From Leptodontidium sp. MPI-SDFR-AT-0119 (Eukaryota > Ascomycota > Leotiomycetes > Helotiales > Leptodontidiaceae), in NCBI GenBank assembly GCA_020726505.1, contig JAHLEZ010000007.1, forward strand, positions 2,108,001 to 2,172,000: a DNA stretch of 64,000 nt, read 5' to 3'. The position numbers and the translations under genes are program-made. Below, one piece after another: positions 29,263 through 41,540 of the stretch (position 1 is the first letter of the stretch; the number at the start of each line of letters is the position of its first letter). Under the pieces are notes generated by a model, which was not told the origin of the DNA, did not search any database, and saw only the letters and a program-made list of their open reading frames with translations.

Positions 29263-30123
29263 GCTTTCTCTGGCGTCGCCGACGAGGCCTTTGAATATAT
29301 TACAATAACAGTCCTGAGGTATAGTAACAACCAACGAGGGGCCGTAGGTATAAAATCTAAAGCAGTAAAACCTCGCCTTTTTGACATGTTCTTACGAAGT
29401 ATTGGGGATACCCCAAGCCCCGACATAACACCTACTTTTGAACACCTGCATTTCAGAAGTAGTGCTCTAAATACTTTAGTATATATTATATCTAGAGATT
29501 TCAAAGTGAAAGGTATAGAGAGTAATCTAGATTTTTTTAACACTTCCTATTTTCTTATAAATCTGGGGGACCAGCCCCCCAACCCCCGTATACTCTGTAG
29601 GTACAGGTCACTTTACAAACCTAGGTTTTTAACCCCAAACCGGATCTGGACGTCACATATCATTACATTCCAAAGGGATCCACATTTACGACTTTTGTAC
29701 CCATTACACGCCGTTGTAGGAATTAAACCGGATCGGGTATAACCCGTAAAGAAGTTCACATAACGAAAAAGCTACGATTTTAATAATTGATGTTGTATAA
29801 TTTCACGTGATATAGACTTCTACCGCCCGCTATCCTTGACTAAAAAACATGCTGTGCAGAATCCAGTTGAGGCGCCATTGCTGGCTGAGACGAAACGCTG
29901 AATCTGGAGGGCCAAGAGAAGAGGAAAAGGTGAGAAACGTAAACACAAGGATGACGTTGACTCTGCTGATAATGACTAATCAATTCGCAGTGGTGTGATG
30001 GTGGTACCTTCGGGTACAACTCTTGCAGGGATTCACAGCCACAGGCGTCAGGAAGTGGAGCCTGCTTGAATAAGTTATCTATAAATTAGCGACACTCAAT
30101 CCGCCCTCTACTGTACGTCAGGG
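29263..30123. other. no recognisable gene
   Basis: Downstream of the NLR-type gene. A 118-codon plus frame at 29386-29742 shows no domain. A C-rich/G-rich patch (GGGGGACCAGCCCCCCAACC, 29566-29585) could form a hairpin. Otherwise nothing supportable. Confidence 0.35.
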
Positions 30124-30672
30124 ATGACGAAGACAAAGCTTTTTGGTGCTATTGCGACAAAGGACACCAGACGGATTATTTCGTCGAGAGGATTTGAGGT
30201 GCAGACCTTGCTAGAAGACAACCTGTCTACGTCTGCAAGTTCGACATCACAGACCCTGAGTCCCATACTGACCCCAACATCGACCGAGTTTCTCGGTTCC
30301 TATCCGCCCTCGCCGCCCGCCCTACCTGAATCCACTTTGTCACTCAGCGCAAACTTTCACTATATACTCCCCCATCGGCTCCACACTCAAAGTGGCTTCC
30401 AGGTATGCCACCTTTGCCCTCCGTCCCGTACTCGTACATTCAAAGGCAAGGCGGCACTTCAGCAATATCCGTCATCAAGTGTCATGCTCGAGTATCTACG
30501 TCCTTGCCAGTACTCGACGATATATCATTCCATTGCCCCCGCACTTTATTGGGTGACGGAAGTCAGACGAGGCTTTCGAAAGCAATTCTCGACTGTGAGT
30601 GGGCTAGTACAGCACCTTGAGAGCGGTGCTTGTAATGGGGGGAAAAGAACTTTGCGGCGTGTGATAGAGTAG
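30124..30672 (+). pseudogene. decayed C2H2 zinc-finger gene
   Basis: One 182-codon frame is open, but the protein it gives looks like a patchwork. It reads coherently as FQVCHLCPPSRTRTFKGKAA. The expected continuation then lies in the next frame (SVIKCHARVSTSLPVLDD..., 30460-30590) and finally returns to the first frame as FSTVSGLVQHLESGAC. This pattern implies compensating small indels. The closing LQHLESG-x-C is the same as the tail of the C2H2 gene at 23093-24392, so the two are probably related. It is followed by RTLRRVIE and a stop. Confidence 0.5.
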
Positions 30673-31193
30673 AGGATGAGATGAAGGGTATGGGATTTCG
30701 CGGTCTAAAGCTGCTAAGCTAGAAACAAGTTAGGTCCTACAAGGCTAAGCTTCTCTTACTTTGACTGATAGGCACAGGAATATTTCCCTATAGCATATGT
30801 TGCGTGTAACGGCAAGTTGAGGATGTCTCTGCCTTGCGCTCACGTACATCACAGTGATGGTTAGCGGCGTATGTGCTTTACTAAGCTTGCCAAATTCTAA
30901 TTCACTGATACCAAGTTCGACTTGCCCGTATCGTTTTCCGTCTTATCGAGTGTTCCGACGGTCATCACACTGCGATTCTACGATAGGAAGTCTACAGTCG
31001 CTTGCAAAACTGGCTTCCCCTCTGTCAAAGCAGCTCCAAACTCTCAGTCTCGCTTATGCGGGTCCATATAATTGAGTCTAGCCCTATGTAGACTAGCGTC
31101 GAAGGGCCACTGGCCCATAGTTAAAGACCTGCTCAAGCTCGTCAGAACCTATCCTCTATCGTAATTGAAATCAGATTAGACTGTGATGAAGAT
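30673..31193. other. no recognisable gene
   Basis: Ordinary-composition spacer between the C2H2 remnant and the transposase pseudogene. A 73-codon frame at 30854-31075 has no recognisable motif. Confidence 0.4.
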
Positions 31194-32649
31194 ATGGCAC
31201 CCAAACCTCGCTTCTTCAAAGCACGACCTCATCCAAGACATGATAACGTCTAACCCCACCCTTCCGGCCACCCGTTTACACCAAAAATCATCAAAACTCA
31301 CTACTTTAAATAATTAATAACTTTATTAATTATTAATAAAACAAGCTAAAATTTAAGATTTGGAATATGTTTTACTAAGTATTTTTAGCAATAATAGTTT
31401 TAAGTATTTCATATTACGTAATATTACAAACTAAGTATTTGAAGTTCAAAAATATTTCCTCATACAAATTTGGTGTAAAAGTGACTTTTCTTATACTTTT
31501 AATAACTTTCTTTATTATTAGTATAAAAACTTAAAACTTAATATTAAGTAGAGTCTATATAGTACCTTCAGAATCTCAAGTTTCAGACTGATCCTTTTAG
31601 TAGTAGCTTTACAATTTAGTAGGTTATTAAACACCATACAAAAAATTTGTATGAGAGAAATTAAATACTTAATAAAAAGGTAACTACTAATACAATTACT
31701 TTAAAACTTTTAAGATTTCAAGATTTATATCTAATCTTCAACGGTTTCAAGTTTTAAATGATAATATTCATTGTTCATTATGTTATTAGTAAGTGATTTT
31801 TAACGTTTTTTGTATGTAAAAATTCAAATTTAATATTACGTAATAATACATGATTCAAATTGTATTTCCTTTTGGGAACTTAGTCCATAGAAGCTAGTAA
31901 GCACAAATATAAAAAATTTATACATTATTATTAATTCGTTGTAGAGATATTAGTACTTCAAAATCGCACTTTTTGGTGTAAAAGGTGGCCGGAAGGGTGG
32001 GGTTAGACGTTACTCGATAAGAGGCTGAAGACTAATGAAATAGCAGAGGCTGCTGAGTGTAGTGAACGTTCGGTCAAAGGAATACGTTCGAACATTCGTC
32101 ATTATGGGACCACGAAAGCCCCGCGGAATGGTGGTGGGAGACCTCGATCAATCACACCTCTGATGATTGATGCCTCATGTGAACACCTTTTGGAGAGGCC
32201 TGAGCTATACCTGGAGGAAATGGCAACATTCCTGTGGGACGAATTTGATGTTCTCGTGTCGACATCTTGCACTAGTAGGGCTCTGAAGGCAAGAAAGTGG
32301 TCAAAAAAGACTGCTCGTCGAGTGGCGAGAGAACAAAGTCCAGACCTTCGAGATTTTTATCTACGGAACTTATCAGCTTTTCGATCGTATCATCTCGTTT
32401 ACAGGCTCTACAGATGGCGACGTCTTTGAAGATTTCCTTGAGCAGCTTCTTCCCCATTGTGGTAGATAGCCGGAACCGAAATCTGTGCTTATTATGGATA
32501 ATGCTTCCTTCCACCGCACAGAGCGAGTTGAGCAGATGTGCAATGCTGCAGGTGTTAAGCTTGTCTATCTGCCACCGTATTGTCCCGATATAAATCCTAT
32601 TGAGGTGTTCTTTGCTGACCTGAAGGTTTTTATTTTACTTATTAAGTAA
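31194..32649 (+). pseudogene. Tc1/mariner-IS630-like transposase, interrupted and decayed
   Basis: Starts at ATG 31194 (MAPK...), shifts frame by one base, and reads SSKHDLIQDMI up to a TA where a 765-bp MITE sits. After the MITE (from 32013) it continues LDKRLKTNEIAEAAECSERS, an HTH region, then RPRSITP and WSKKTARRVAREQS through LRNLSAFRSYHLVY. About 50 residues around the first catalytic Asp are deleted. It resumes FTGSTDGDVFEDFLEQLLPH and hits TAG where W (TGG) is expected. The end of the DDE domain follows: MDNASFHRTE, LVYLPPYCPDINPIEVFF. Family is clear from these motifs; the gene is dead four times over (frameshift, insertion, deletion, stop). Confidence 0.82.
31246..32010. mobile_element. 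765-bp TA-flanked MITE inside the transposase pseudogene
   Basis: About 41-bp terminal inverted repeats starting ACGTCTAACCCCACCCTTCC on the left and ending with the complement on the right. TA lies directly outside both ends (31244-31245 and 32011-32012), the Tc1/mariner/pogo target signature. The interior is AT-rich with stops and no transposase. Removing it restores the host reading frame across the junction (...IQDMI|LDKRLK...). Confidence 0.85.
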
Positions 32650-33117
32650 ACGAAAGTTAGAGGATAAGATATTTATAATAATACTTTAAAAATTAATGCT
32701 TTAATAAATTAAAAAAGTTAAGAATAAAAGAAAACTACTACTATTATAACTTTAATTATCGAACTTACTTACTACTATTAATTAATTATATAATTTGCAC
32801 TTTTTATTTAAGAATTAAACGCTAAATTAACGATTCCCTCGCAATACGCCAAATTAAACTTACGTATTTTTTTTAAAAAAAAATAAAAAGTAATATTCTT
32901 CCTTATTACTTTTACGATTATAAAATTAAACTAAAAGAAAAGGGTGAAAAAGCACTTAAGTATTTGCTATTATATAAGATATTGATGAAAAAGCTTAAAG
33001 CTATTAAAAAATATATTATAAATAACTTAAAAAAGAATTTATTAAGTCGTCTTAAGTATCTTGTTACGACCTAGGATCGTACCCCTGATATAGTCGAATA
33101 GCTGAATTAGCCTCCAA

Positions 33118-33210
33118 CCAATTCATGTACCCTTTTGGGTCCGCTGGCCCAGTGGTAAAGCTATTCAACTACTTGGTGTGCAGGCATTCGAACCCCTGTC
33201 GTCACATATC
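33118..33210 (+). repeat. tRNA-like sequence with pol III A and B boxes (SINE or tRNA relic)
   Basis: TGGCCCAGTGGTAAAGC fits an A box/D-arm and GGCATTCGAACCCC fits a B box/T-arm, with plausible spacing. The acceptor stem does not close and the T-stem has a mismatch, so it is not a usable tRNA. The surrounding 33062-33210 is a GC-richer island beginning TGTTACGACCTA, the same start as the solo LTR at 51218. A tRNA-derived SINE or a tRNA fragment within a repeat are the alternatives. Confidence 0.4.
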
Positions 33211-33456
33211 TTTCGTTACTTATATTCTTTTTATTAAGAAACCAAATAAATCTTTACGATTATATATTAATTTTCGGGCATTATATTCCCTTACTTAAAA
33301 AGACTAATATCTCTTACTCTTAATTAATAAATCCTTAGTTCGTATAATTAATACTTGTATTTTTATTAAATTAGATATTCGTTAAGTTTTTTACTAAATC
33401 TAAATAAACCTAATATTAAAGAAGTACATAACTTTTTGTACAAGATATAACGTATA

Positions 33457-33646
33457 TCCCCTTAGCTGCCACCAGAAACACCCTCCTGAAGGCCCTGTAA
33501 AGCTGCCTATAACGAGCCCCTAAGAAGCTGTTAGAAGTAAGAAATAGTGTGTTATTCGGGGCTGTAGTACGCTAATGACCCCACTATACCCTTTTAGGCT
33601 TAGCGGCACGTGGGCTGTAAAAGGGTGCTTATGGCAGCGAAGGGGA
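33457..33646. mobile_element. 190-bp TA-flanked MITE
   Basis: Inverted ends TCCCCTTAGCTGCCACCAGA / complement of TGGCAGCGAAGGGGA, with a few differences, flanked by TA on both sides (33455-33456 and 33647-33648). It is of normal composition although it sits inside the RIP-like block, so it inserted after the mutation or is too short and single-copy to be recognised. Confidence 0.65.
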
Positions 33647-34070
33647 TAAGTGTAAAATTCTTTTATTTGATTTAACTAATAGCCTCGCTATTTATTAGCG
33701 CTATGTAAATAATATTCTCTTTAATTCCTTTAATAACTTTTATATAACGTACTTAAATAATATCCTTATTTACTTTAAAAAACCTCTTAAGTATTTTACT
33801 TATATTAAAAAGATACTCTAACGCTTTAATAATATTAGCTTATAAGTAAATCTTAAGAAGTATAAGTTTAAAATCGGTAGTATTAAGTATTTAGGATTTA
33901 TTATATTAATTTTTAATTTAAAAGTTAATTCCGAGAAAATCATTATTATTCGCAAATAAATTTACCTTAGCTTTATTAAAAGTATATAGTCTTTTCTTTG
34001 TTTTTACAACTTTTATTAAACATTTATTCGCGATTACGATATTATAATAAAATCTCTTATTGTCGCGCAC

Positions 34071-34254
34071 TAGCGCAGTTCTTTAGTCTAGTATATGCTT
34101 GCGTAAGTACTCCAGGTATATAAACCCAGTCTCTAACTCCTCTCTTTAAGAGGACAACGCTTAATTTAATTAATCTTTAAATACACTTTTTAGAACTTTA
34201 TTTAATTATAGAATCTTTTAAACCCCTAAGCTAATACTAGTCTTTTACACGACA
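34071..34254 (+). repeat. 5' LTR of the dead Copia element
   Basis: 184 bp, TGTCGCGC ... CACGACA. It differs from the 3' copy mainly by transitions and a small indel. Confidence 0.85.
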
Positions 34255-34346
34255 GTTAAAAGCCACACTTGTCTTATTTAAGCTACACGGCGCATTTATA
34301 AAAGAACTTTTAGTTAATAAGTTCTACGATTATTTAACCTTTACTT

Positions 34347-34460
34347 TTAATTCTATAATTATACATTAATTCTATAATTATACATTAATTCTATAATTAT
34401 ACATTAATTCTATAATTATACATTAATTCTATAATTATACATTAATTCTATAATTATACA
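34347..34460. repeat. 19-bp tandem repeat, six copies
   Basis: Six perfect head-to-tail copies of TTAATTCTATAATTATACA, followed by a partial copy, inside the leader/gag part of the dead Copia element. The perfect identity in otherwise decayed DNA indicates recent slippage or amplification after the mutation. Confidence 0.9.
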
Positions 34461-37400
34461 TTAATTATTTAATATGTCTTTTATAAGTATTAATAAACTT
34501 ACTAGGCTCCTATTGTCTAAGATTATATATATTAAACTAAAAGATTAGCCAGTATAATTTATACATTTTACGCTTATAGTAAACATACTCGGACTTTAGC
34601 TATACGTTGACCTTAATAAAAAAGATATTGCGTCTTTATTTAAAATCTTTAATACTACTCCTCTAATTGTTAAAGAGTTCACGGAAGAAGCTAATACTAA
34701 AAACAATATAAACTACTAGCTCTTATATATACTTATAGAAAATAACTTAAGACTTAAGTAATAAATAATTAAATAGTAATTCTAAGAAACGCTAAGAGAG
34801 CTCCTAGATCCTCGAGTACTATAATAAATAATATAGCTACTATTAGCCTAAGTTCTAAGGGCGAAGGTAATTAAACGTTTACGCCTTTAACCCTTAGTGT
34901 AAGAGGGAACTCTAAAATATTTAAATCGCTCTTAGTATTACTAATAAGGCTTAACCCTATAACCCTTAAGTCACTCTAGGAGTAAGTGGAAGCTAAGGCT
35001 AAAGAGTACGTCTTTTAAAGTACAATTTAGTAGTCTTAAGCTTCTAATTACCTTAAACTCTACGACTAAATCGAGAGGAGTATAGCTAAGTAATTCTTTA
35101 GTATTATAGTAACTCGAGTAGTGTAAGAAAAGCGCATAAATATTTAAGCGATCTTTCACTTCCTTAAGGAGGTACTCTATTAAATAAAAATATTAATTTA
35201 AACTTAAACACAAAACGACTACCGGGAATCCCTTAAGACTAAGGGAAAAAGTAACCCTTACGTATAAATTATGTCTTACTAAGAGCTTATTCAGAAAGCT
35301 TAGTTATATAAAGTATTAGACGTAAAAGGAACGATCGATATAATAGACTTCTTAGTTACAGTAGGGAACTTTAATCGCTCGTAAGTAAAGTGCTAAAGCA
35401 AGAAAATTCAAGAGTACGAGACCCTTAGTCTTCCCCCTCCTTATATTATTAATTAACTAGCTCGATTCTTTTACGCTAATAAATTAAGTCCTTAGTACTA
35501 AGCTCTTTTATTAAGTTATAGAACCTGAGGTTATAGACACTTCGCTACTCTTAGCGAACGATTATTTAATAATAAAGCGACGTTGAAAAGTAATAAGGAC
35601 GCTCGTAAACCTTTAAAAGGGAAATCTCCTAAGAAGTTATACCCTTGCCAAAATAATCAGACTTACAAATAAAGCCCTTTAAATTACACTCGACTTTAAC
35701 TTACTATTTATAAGAAGGTCTATATAAAAGACTTCAATAGAAATATTAGACTAAATCCTCTAATAAATAACGCTATAGTAAAGCAAATCCGACAGTACTT
35801 TACTAATAGTAAATAAAAGGGACTACAAGACTAGATTAAATCAGACAAACTAATACTTTAAGTTATTAAGGATACTATTAAAAGCGCTAGTAATACGGGC
35901 AAAAGTAAGTTTACGTTCCTTAAAAACATCTTAAATAAAGGGGCGAAGAGTGATATATAAATATAAGTAGTAATTTTCTCAAGCCTTACACAAAATTACT
36001 AACTTAGTGTTTATTTTATATAAGACTTAGCCCACTCCTTATTATTAAGTACTCTTTTTAATAGTTATAATATAATTAATTTAGTTAACGATTATTCGCT
36101 CTTAAAGCCAAGATTATTTGTTAAGTTTAAATTAAAGGACATTATAAAGTATAAAAGCTCTTAACTTCTAATTGTGAGACGCGGAATTCGCGTTATAAAG
36201 GGGTCTCTTAAGAACTTAAATAAGGAGTTATTTAATTTAACCCTTTACGACGTTATTATTATAAAAGGATTTTATATTAATATTATCTTTAAAGCTCGTC
36301 TTTATAATAGTGGGCTTTAGTACTATAAAATAAACTACGCTCTATATTAAAAGGAAGAAAACGATCTTATAAAGGACTATTTAATTATATAATAGTTAGT
36401 TCGTAAGTAAAACTTTATATTCTTTAAATTTAATAAGCTTTTTAATTATTCGTTAAACTCCTGTGAGATCCCTTTTAGTATTATAAGTATTATAATGTTT
36501 TTAACGCTTAAACGAAATATTAGTAAATCCTATAAACTATCGCAAGAGTATAAGAGACTAAGAATAAATATAAAAATATATTAATATTTACGCTTTAGAC
36601 ATTTAAGGCTAAATGCCTTAAAAAAGCTAATAAACTTAGTTAAGAATGTCAAAATCACTAAGGTAATAAGGAGAATCAAGTGTAAGTATTACACTTTAAC
36701 TTATATATCTCAAGTAATCTCTAAACGCCTAATCGAGAGACAATTACTTAAATTATTTTAGAGAGTTACTTAAGATCTCTTCGATTATCTAATTAGATTT
36801 AAGAATAACTCCTAGCTCCTTTTACTTAAAGATAAATATAATAAACTACTTGTGGGTTATACCCTCTAAAATAAGGAGTATAATATAGTCTTCGAATATA
36901 TTAAGAGCTTTAAATACTAAGTTCGTAGGCAGTTCGGACTTTTAATATATAAATTAAAACACGACTAAGAAAAGGTAGTTATTATTATTCGCGGGTTCAC
37001 GAGATATAAGAACTAAGCTAAGAAGCTCGGAATTGAACTCGAGCTTTCACTTACCTTAACTTATAAGCCAAATAGTAACGCCGAAAGGGCTAACTAAAAA
37101 GTAATTAATAAAGGAATTAAAATAAGACTCTTAGTAAATCTCCCCGTAGAACTAGTTATCGAATGCGCACTAGGAGGCGTCTACTTATATAATAAGAGCC
37201 TTAAGCGCGTGAATAATTAGTAGTTATTATTAGAAACATTAAATTAGTAGTTTCGTAATTACTTTTAATAGTATAATCCGGCGCTTATTACGAAACTTAC
37301 TATAGATCTTAGACTAAATTAAAATAAGATTTACGTCTTTAAGTATAAAGTATATTTATTAATAATAAAACGAGTAAAAGGGTAAAAGAAAAGAGTATTT

Positions 37401-40400
37401 AAAGTAAATACACGTACGTATATTAAATACTTAATAAGTTTCTATACTTCTAATATTTACTAGATTTAAGTGTCACGTCTCGACCGAATTATTATTACGT
37501 GTAATATACGCTTTAATAAAAACTTATTTTATAGGTTAAGTTAAGAAAAAGTAATAATTATAATTAAGGAAGCTTAGTCGATTTACGATCTTATTAAAGA
37601 AGATAAATTAGTTATAAACTAGGCTAAAATCCTAGAGAATATTATAAGTAATAAGACTATTAAGGAAGCGACAGTTATAATTAAAAGCGCTCTAATATTA
37701 CTTTCTAAGCCTATTAAGGGACTAATTATTACTCTAGAGAATTAAAACTCGGGGGTAAAGGATACTAAAGAACCGAGTATTACAACGGGACTTCTAACTC
37801 CTAAAGCTACTCTTACACTAAATAATACGTTAATTAAAATATTAGTAGAGGGCAAAGAGTAGAAGTTAAATACGTACGACTTAAGGCTTACGTTAAACAT
37901 AAAATAAGACTTAGAGGGATCACGTCTAAGTGAGAATATATAACTCACAGATTAAGCGTCAAACGTATTATAAGACTAAGCTAGAGGTCTGTCTCGAGCT
38001 TTTAGACTCGAGATTCAAATACTATTATTTACTCTAAAAGCGGATTACTCGCGAGTAGAGTTATTACTATTAAAAGAAGCACTAAAGGAATTAACTAAAA
38101 ACTCTAATTAAATAACTTAAAAAGTTATAAATAAAAGTCTAAAGTAATTAACTCCTTAAGCGTAAGTTCTTAGAACCTCGGATTCGTTATCGAAAGTAGT
38201 GACGCGCTTTCGGACTAAAGCGTTAAGAGCTTAATTAAACGTACGAGGATAAACGAAAGTAATAACACACTCTTAAATAAAAGTTAAAGCCGCTACGGCT
38301 TAATCTAAAACTTTAAGTACTCGAGAAAAGCTAATAAAAAGTATAAGAAAAAGAGGGAGACTGTGTAAAGGAAGTAAAAGTAATAAAGTATTTATAACAC
38401 TTACTATTATCTTTAAAGAAACGCGCTCTTAAAAGGGCAACCTTAATCTCGGGAGTAACTTAAACCTCGAGGGTATAGACTTTAATAAGTATACCTTAAT
38501 TAAGTATAATAATCTTTAATTTAAAATTAACTAACTTCTTTATAAGCTTATACTTAATTAATATATATCTTAAAAAGAACAAGACGATTTTAGGGAATTA
38601 ACTAAGACAATATATTTAATAATCGCGGTAATAATATAAGTAAATCGCCCGCTATTAAAAGAGAAGCTTTCACTTCTTAAAGTTAAGGTCTAAGATCTTC
38701 TACTAAAGTTAAAGAAGTAAAGTAATCTTAAGAATTACTTAATAAGAAAGTAGTTTTTAAAAGACTATAAGTTAGAAATAAGGAATATAAATAAATATAA
38801 ATACTAGTACTTATAGAAGTACGATTCGAGTATTATAAACACACTCGTCCCGCTTATGTGAGTCTTTAAGTACAAGCCTAATAAAGACAGATATATCTTA
38901 AGATATTACTCTCGAATAGTAATTTAAGGTAATCTCTAAAGTGAGGCAATAATTATATTAATATACGCTAGTACGCTCTCTATAAAGTCTTTTAAAATCG
39001 TTATAATACTTATAGCCTATTTTAATTTAGAAGTCAAGTACTTCGACGTAATTAATGCCTTTATTAATACCTTAAGAGATATAAATAATAAAATAATATA
39101 TTACTAATTTCTACCCGGTTTCTAATAGCTTAACTAAGTATTACGAGTAAATCGCGCACTTTATAAAATACGTGATTCCCCTTACCTTTAATATAAACAT
39201 ATAAGTAAGACTCTAACTAATTTAAGGCTTTCTCTTTACTTAGAGGAGCCTTATATATTTATAGATCTTAAATATAAAATCCTAGTCCTCTTTTACGTAG
39301 ACGACATTTAAGTACTCTATTACCGAGATAATCAAAAGCTCAGACAAGATCTCATTAAGCGTCTAAATTAAGTATATAATATATATAATCTTAGAGACAT
39401 TAAGTAATTCCTAGGGATTAAAGTATTACGTAATCGAAAACATAAAACGATCTCCTTAGTTTATAACTAGTACCTTAAGAAAATCGCTCGCAAATTTAAG
39501 TAAGTAAATAATAATTATCTAATAATACCACTACCGCAAATCGATCTTGTCAAGTACACAAGATAAGCTTCTAAGAAACATATTAAAGTATACTAAGAGA
39601 GAGTAAGCTCCGTCTTATACGTAACAATTATTATAAGACTAAATATTATATATACAATTGCCTTACTCTTATAATTCGTAATAAACCTTAGGCCTAAACA
39701 CTTTATTATAATACATTAACTCATTTATTACCTATTTAATACGCGCTTCTTAAGTATTATTTACAGTAAGTATTATAACAAAGTAATTATTATTACCTTT
39801 AACGCTTCTTTTGCTAATAATATAAAGACACGACAATTATCTTAAGGTTACGTAATCTTTTTATTTAACGGGCTAATAATTTAAAAAGTATTAAAATAAG
39901 TAACAATCACTACTTTAATAACTAAAGTAAAACTACTTATACTAAAATATATAAGTAAAGAAACTATAGCTCTTTAGCGCTTCTTTAAAAATCTAGCTCT
40001 TAATTTAAGTAAGACGTAAGAGATTTTATGTAATAATTAATAAATTATTAGGTTCGTTATAAATAATACTAAAAAGATCGCGACAAAGCTACGTTATATT
40101 AATATTTACAATATATAATTAAAGTAAGAGTATACTCGCGGATCTTTTAAAGTAACATATCTTTTAACTATTAATATACTTACTAATAGTCTTATAAAGA
40201 ATTTATCTCGCTAGAAATTCGAGCTCTTTAAAGCTCTCTTAAACTTTAGTAATTACAAATCTTAAGTTAAGAAGCTTTAAATATATTTATTAAAAGTATA
40301 TAAAGAAATTCTATATTATTTTCATTTATAAAAACTTTTTTACTTAATAAATTAAATATCTTTATAATTAAAACACTAGAAATCTACTTAATTTTACTTA

Positions 40401-41149
40401 AATCCCACAGTTAATCCGGCTAAACTTAGCTAAAAATCTTATAAATCTAAAAAAAAAAAAAAAAACTTAATTAAAACTCTATATAAAAATAAAAAGATCC
40501 CCGTAAACTTAACTAAATCTTACTTAAACTTAAAGCTCTCTAAACTAAAATATACTAGTTATATTTTCGAACATATCTACTATACTTATAGACTTTCCGC
40601 GCTTTCTTGTAACTCTATTAGCTTTAGTTTTAGCCTTATTATCTAAGTTATCTTTCTTGTTATACTTAAGAAGAGGACAGCGCGAAAAAGAGGGAACGAT
40701 CTTATTAATCTCCTTTTTAGAGCTTAAAGACTTACTTAAATAATCGAGGAGGGTCTTAATAATAACACGATACTTTTTAATAGACTTAAAACTATTAACT
40801 TAATAATCGCTAATAAGTTATTAAAAAAGGAATTTATATACCTTTTAATCGTTAGTATTAAGAACGCGGACTAATCTCTTATTATACTTTAAAAAATTAT
40901 TAGTGGCGGGAGAGTATAAGTAGCCACTAGTGTAATTAAAGTAGCGATTACTAGCCGAAGTAATATTTACATAGTAGTGTCCCTAATTTCCTTTATTATA
41001 AGCGGCAACTTAGATATATAATAAATAAGGATTAATAAATTCGCGGCTTATAATATTATTAATATATATTCTAATACTTAATTAATAAAAGTGAGATTTA
41101 AATAAATAAAAAGAAATATATATTACGAGTTCGTTTTACTAGTAAAGGT

Positions 41150-41540
41150 CTCTTAGAACTCTTATAAGACTAACGAGAAGAAGTAAAAACACTAGCGCGT
41201 TTACGAAGTTAAAGATTAGGAATTTCATTTAATACTCTCTTAAGAGTCTTTAGAGTATTAAAAGAAACTTAAATAGTTATCTTAAATAGTATATAAGTAA
41301 TATAAATAAGAAGTAAAGATTTTAGTAAGAAGAGGTAAACAAAAGCACGACGAGAGCGGCGAGAGACAAGTAAGATGTCATCGTTAAAGTTAAATACGTC
41401 CGTAAAATAAAGGGAATCGCCTAAAAAGATAATAGAATAAGAGGGTGTAAAAGGAGTAAAAGAAGTACTATTAGCAAGCTTATCCTTATTATTATTAATC
41501 TCGCCGAAGACATCTTTAAGCTTATTATTATTGTCTTCTT
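41150..41540 (-). pseudogene. antisense coding-like remnant between pol and 3' LTR of the dead Copia
   Basis: On the minus strand about 85 codons stay open and read like a real protein, for example LGDSLYFTDVFNFNDDILLV followed by SRRSRRAFVY, despite the AT-rich decay. A second coherent minus-strand piece lies at about 40600-40750 (IKTLLDYLSKSLSSKKEI). A plus-strand frame at about 41680-42000 also looks coding-like. I do not recognise the protein. It could be an accessory gene of the element or a separate nested insertion. Confidence 0.35.

Noticed and set aside
33118..33210. Functional tRNA gene
   Set aside because: A and B boxes are present but the acceptor stem does not pair and the T-stem has a mismatch, so I list it only as tRNA-like.
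34347..34460. CRISPR-like array
   Set aside because: The repeats are contiguous with no spacers, in a eukaryotic retroelement.
40450..40466. Poly-A run as a LINE tail
   Set aside because: It lies inside the dead Copia element in AT-rich DNA with no LINE motifs or target duplication beside it.
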